Of a stretch of DNA of 64,000 nt, positions 62,287 to 64,000 are shown in pieces. Origin of the DNA: Catellatospora sp. IY07-71 (lineage in GTDB: Bacteria; Actinomycetota; Actinomycetes; Mycobacteriales; Micromonosporaceae); NCBI RefSeq assembly GCF_018326265.1, contig NZ_AP023360.1:5055501-5119500 (forward strand). Reading direction: 5' to 3'. The stretch's first letter is position 1, and each line of letters starts with the position of its first letter. The notes under the pieces are model-generated. The model searched no databases. It saw nothing but the letters and a program-made list of their open reading frames with translations, and was not told the origin of the DNA. The translations under genes and the position numbers were made by a program.

Positions 62287-63744
62287 GTGGCCCGTTTCAC
62301 CACGTTCCGGTTCTGTCTGGACCCGACTGTCGAGCAGGAGGCTGCGCTGCGCCGGCATGCGGGTGCGGCCCGGTTCGGGTACAACCAGTGCCTTCGGCTG
62401 GTCAAGCAGGCCCTCGACGGTAAGCAGCGTGGGACGGTCGGGAAGGTGCCGTGGTCGGGCTTCGACCTGATCAACTCGTTCAACGCCTGGAAGTGCTCGG
62501 CTGACGCCGGGCGGGTGCTGGTGGCCGCCGCCGACGGAACGACCACGGTGCAGGCCACCGGGCTTGCGTGGCGGGCGCAGGTGTGCCAGCAGGTGTTCGA
62601 GGAGGCCGCGGTCGATCTCGGCCGTGGGCTGGCCGCGTACACGGGGTCGCGTACCGGCGGCCGCAAGGGCCGGCGGGTGGGTTTCCCGAGGTTCAAGTCC
62701 AAGATGCGTGCACCGCTGTCGTTTCGGCTGCGCAACAAGACCTCCGGGGGCCGGGCGGGTATCCGGGTCGGCGGGCAGGCACCACGGACCGTGTCCATGC
62801 CCGGCGTCGGCACGGTCGCGGTGCGTGAGGACACCCGCCGCCTGCGCCGCATGATCGGCAAAGGGCGGGCGAAGATCCTGTCCGCGACAGTCGGCCACCG
62901 GGCCGGCCGGTGGTGGGTATCGCTGACCTGCCAGACCGCCGACCTGCATGAGACATCCCGCCATGAGCCCGACGGCGGCGCGGGGTGGGTGGGCGTCGAC
63001 CGGGGTCTGGCCGCGTTCGTCGTGGCCGCCCGCGCCGACGGCACGCCGGTGCTGCGGGTGGACGACCCGCCACGGCCCGCACGCACCGGGATGGCCCGCC
63101 AGTGTCGCCTGGCCCGCGCCGTCACCCGCAAACAGCCCGGCTCTCGCAACCGTCGTGAGGCGGTGGCGCGGCTGGGTCGCCACCACGCCCGGATCCGCGC
63201 GATCCGGCAGCGTTTCCTGCACCAGGTCTCCAACCAGCTGGTCAAGACCCACGACCGGCTCGCCATCGAGACCCTCACCATCACCGGCATGCTGGCCAAC
63301 CGGCACCTGGCCGCAGCGGTCGCCGACGCGGCATGGGCCGAACTGGCCCGCCAGATCGGCTACAAGCAGCAGTGGCGCGGCGGCCGCCTCACGCTGGCCG
63401 ACCGCTGGTACCCGTCGACCAAGACCTGCGCCTCATGCCGGGCCGTCGCCCAGGCCATGGCGCTGAGCCAGCGCACCTTTGCGTGCCAGGCGTGCGGGTA
63501 TCAGGCCGATCGCGACCTCAATGCCGCGGTCAACCTCGCCATCTGGGCCGAGCAGCATGATGCCCAGGTCCGGGACCTCCACGCAGGGGGCCCGGTCACC
63601 AACGCCCGCCGAGGGGAAGGCTCTGGCCCGCGCACCCGCGCAGGCGAAACCAGCCCTGACGACGCGGGAACCCCGTCAGCCCCAGCAGGGGCGAGACGGG
63701 GACGCCCGAGAAGGGCGCTGTCTCATCACTCCAACGAGTTATGA
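62287..63744 (+). CDS. tnpB: TnpB, RNA-guided nuclease of the IS200/IS605 group
   Basis: The GTG giving ARFTTFRFCLDPTVEQEA matches the usual TnpB opening; the longer frame adds a Cys-rich tail with no family match. 485 residues: an N-terminal wedge/helical part (RRHAGAARFGYNQCLRLV, VGFPRFKSKMRAPLSF) and a RuvC-like nuclease with Asp238 in GWVGVDRGL, Glu328 in DRLAIETLTI and the final Asp in YQADRDLNAAVN. The zinc ribbon CASC...CQAC (Cys 381, 384, 400, 403) lies between the last two RuvC motifs. All catalytic residues are intact, so it is likely active. TnpB uses an omega-RNA from the 3' end of its own gene to cut DNA at the donor or empty site and keep the element in place. The basic tail after residue 425 overlaps that RNA region. 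Confidence 0.93.
   Translation: MARFTTFRFCLDPTVEQEAALRRHAGAARFGYNQCLRLVKQALDGKQRGTVGKVPWSGFDLINSFNAWKCSADAGRVLVAAADGTTTVQATGLAWRAQVCQQVFEEAAVDLGRGLAAYTGSRTGGRKGRRVGFPRFKSKMRAPLSFRLRNKTSGGRAGIRVGGQAPRTVSMPGVGTVAVREDTRRLRRMIGKGRAKILSATVGHRAGRWWVSLTCQTADLHETSRHEPDGGAGWVGVDRGLAAFVVAARADGTPVLRVDDPPRPARTGMARQCRLARAVTRKQPGSRNRREAVARLGRHHARIRAIRQRFLHQVSNQLVKTHDRLAIETLTITGMLANRHLAAAVADAAWAELARQIGYKQQWRGGRLTLADRWYPSTKTCASCRAVAQAMALSQRTFACQACGYQADRDLNAAVNLAIWAEQHDAQVRDLHAGGPVTNARRGEGSGPRTRAGETSPDDAGTPSAPAGARRGRPRRALSHHSNEL
63671..63716 (+). ncRNA. Candidate omega-RNA hairpins at the tnpB 3' end
   Basis: A strong two-part hairpin, CCCCGTC-GCCCC-agca-GGGGC-GACGGGG (63671-63701), is followed by GCCC-gagaa-GGGC (63704-63716). 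Both lie inside the last codons of tnpB, as known omega-RNA scaffolds do. The guide would be the sequence just past the element's right end. RNA boundaries were not determined. Confidence 0.55.
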
Positions 63745-63753
63745 AACAGGCCG

Positions 63754-63759
63754 TAGATT
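63754..63759 (+). promoter_or_regulatory. -10 element TAGATT of a leaderless transcript
   Basis: TAGATT ends 6 nt before the GTG at 63766 and starts 6 bp after the TnpB element's right end, so any -35 would fall inside the element. Confidence 0.6.
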
Positions 63760-63765
63760 CGCTGC

Positions 63766-64000
63766 GTGGCAGAGGCGAAGCGGCAGGGTTCCAAGGTGGT
63801 CGCCGGTGTGATCGGCGCGGCGGCCGGAGCGTCGCTGACGGCGGGCCGGGGGCCTGCCGCCATGGCCACCGGAGCGGTTGCCGGAACCGTCGTGATGGTG
63901 GCCGCCGACGTGGTCGCCAGGGCGCGGCAGCGGCCGAACGAGATCCCGGCGCTGTGGTCGCGCATCCTGGCGGGCGCCGCGCTGGCCGCGCCGCTGGGCT
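63766..64000 (+). CDS. Hypothetical protein with Gly/Ala-rich hydrophobic segments, 3' end beyond the window
   Basis: GTG start just after a -10 element. The visible 78 residues read VAEAKRQGSKVVAGVIGAAAG, then AAMATGAVAGTVVMVAADVVA and RQRPNEIPALWSRILAGAALAAPLG. The Gly/Ala-rich hydrophobic stretches suggest a small membrane-interacting or helical-bundle protein. Third positions are G/C-rich, supporting coding. No family recognised. A TnpB element lies directly upstream and may have altered its promoter. Confidence 0.55.
   Translation, partial: MAEAKRQGSKVVAGVIGAAAGASLTAGRGPAAMATGAVAGTVVMVAADVVARARQRPNEIPALWSRILAGAALAAPLG

Larger units (their letters stand above)
62170..63748 (+). mobile_element. 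TnpB-only insertion element (IS1341-like) with 10-bp inverted ends
   Basis: TGTTTCATAA at 62170-62179 and its exact complement TTATGAAACA at 63739-63748 enclose tnpB and nothing else. No TnpA (Y1 transposase) is present, so movement would need help in trans. Target duplication is not evident. Ends inferred from the inverted match. Confidence 0.6.

Noticed and set aside
62223-63306. Two long minus-strand frames over tnpB
   Set aside because: Shadows of tnpB with no family resemblance.

Overview
This 64 kb window comes from a high-GC actinobacterium. Almost every third codon position is G or C, GTG starts are common, and several genes show a -10 hexamer 6-7 nt ahead of the start codon, the layout of leaderless mRNAs. 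SARP/STAND regulators, ECF sigma factors paired with beta-propeller membrane proteins, and secreted hydrolases with actinobacterial domain combinations suggest a soil actinomycete. Micromonosporaceae is my best guess, but this was not tested. No rRNA, tRNA or CRISPR array was seen.

Layout. 1-6.6 kb: the 3' part of an RHS-repeat polymorphic toxin with a C-terminal Stv-like domain, followed by a small putative immunity gene. 6.8-9.6 kb: a two-gene operon with a KAS III domain fused to a haem-oxygenase-like diiron domain. 9.8-11.4 kb: a secreted S1 protease with five exact-period C-terminal repeats. 11.6-13.4 kb: a MacS-type kinase/NarL-type regulator pair. 13.5-17.4 kb: a translationally coupled operon of an NrtR-like Nudix regulator, a J-domain/pseudokinase protein, a VWA protein and a divergent PurA paralogue, with a palindromic operator upstream. 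17.5-22.4 kb: a PPOX flavoprotein, a HAD-fold protein with altered catalytic residues, an AfsR-type SARP and a small secreted protein. 22.8-25 kb: a leucine-rich-repeat-variant gene broken by two frameshifts, and two small hypotheticals.

25.1-32.5 kb: a carbohydrate-use locus. A secreted GH8 glycanase diverges from an ABC importer (binding lipoprotein and two permeases), a GH4 phospho-glycosidase and a BadF-type sugar kinase. Two near-identical 19-bp palindromes lie in the divergent promoter region and suggest joint control. 32.8-37.9 kb: a membrane-anchored six-repeat propeller protein, a bacterial serpin and a secreted HYR/PxKF protein. 38.2-44.2 kb: a membrane STAND NTPase and two divergent ECF sigma modules.

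44.6-53.5 kb: a TPR protein of the CHAT-associated type that stops before any CHAT protease, two large repeat proteins and an FGE-sulfatase-fold protein. 53.6-62 kb: two coupled dynamin-like GTPases, one two-headed, a degenerate M16-like protein and a strictosidine-synthase-like propeller. 62.2-63.75 kb: a TnpB element without TnpA, with inverted ends and strong 3' hairpins typical of omega-RNA. It sits directly upstream of the leaderless promoter of the last, incomplete gene.

Candidates for under-described biology are the NrtR/J-kinase/VWA/PurA operon, the KAS III-diiron fusion operon, the two-operator GH8/ABC/GH4/kinase locus, the two-headed dynamin pair and the CHAT-less TPR protein.
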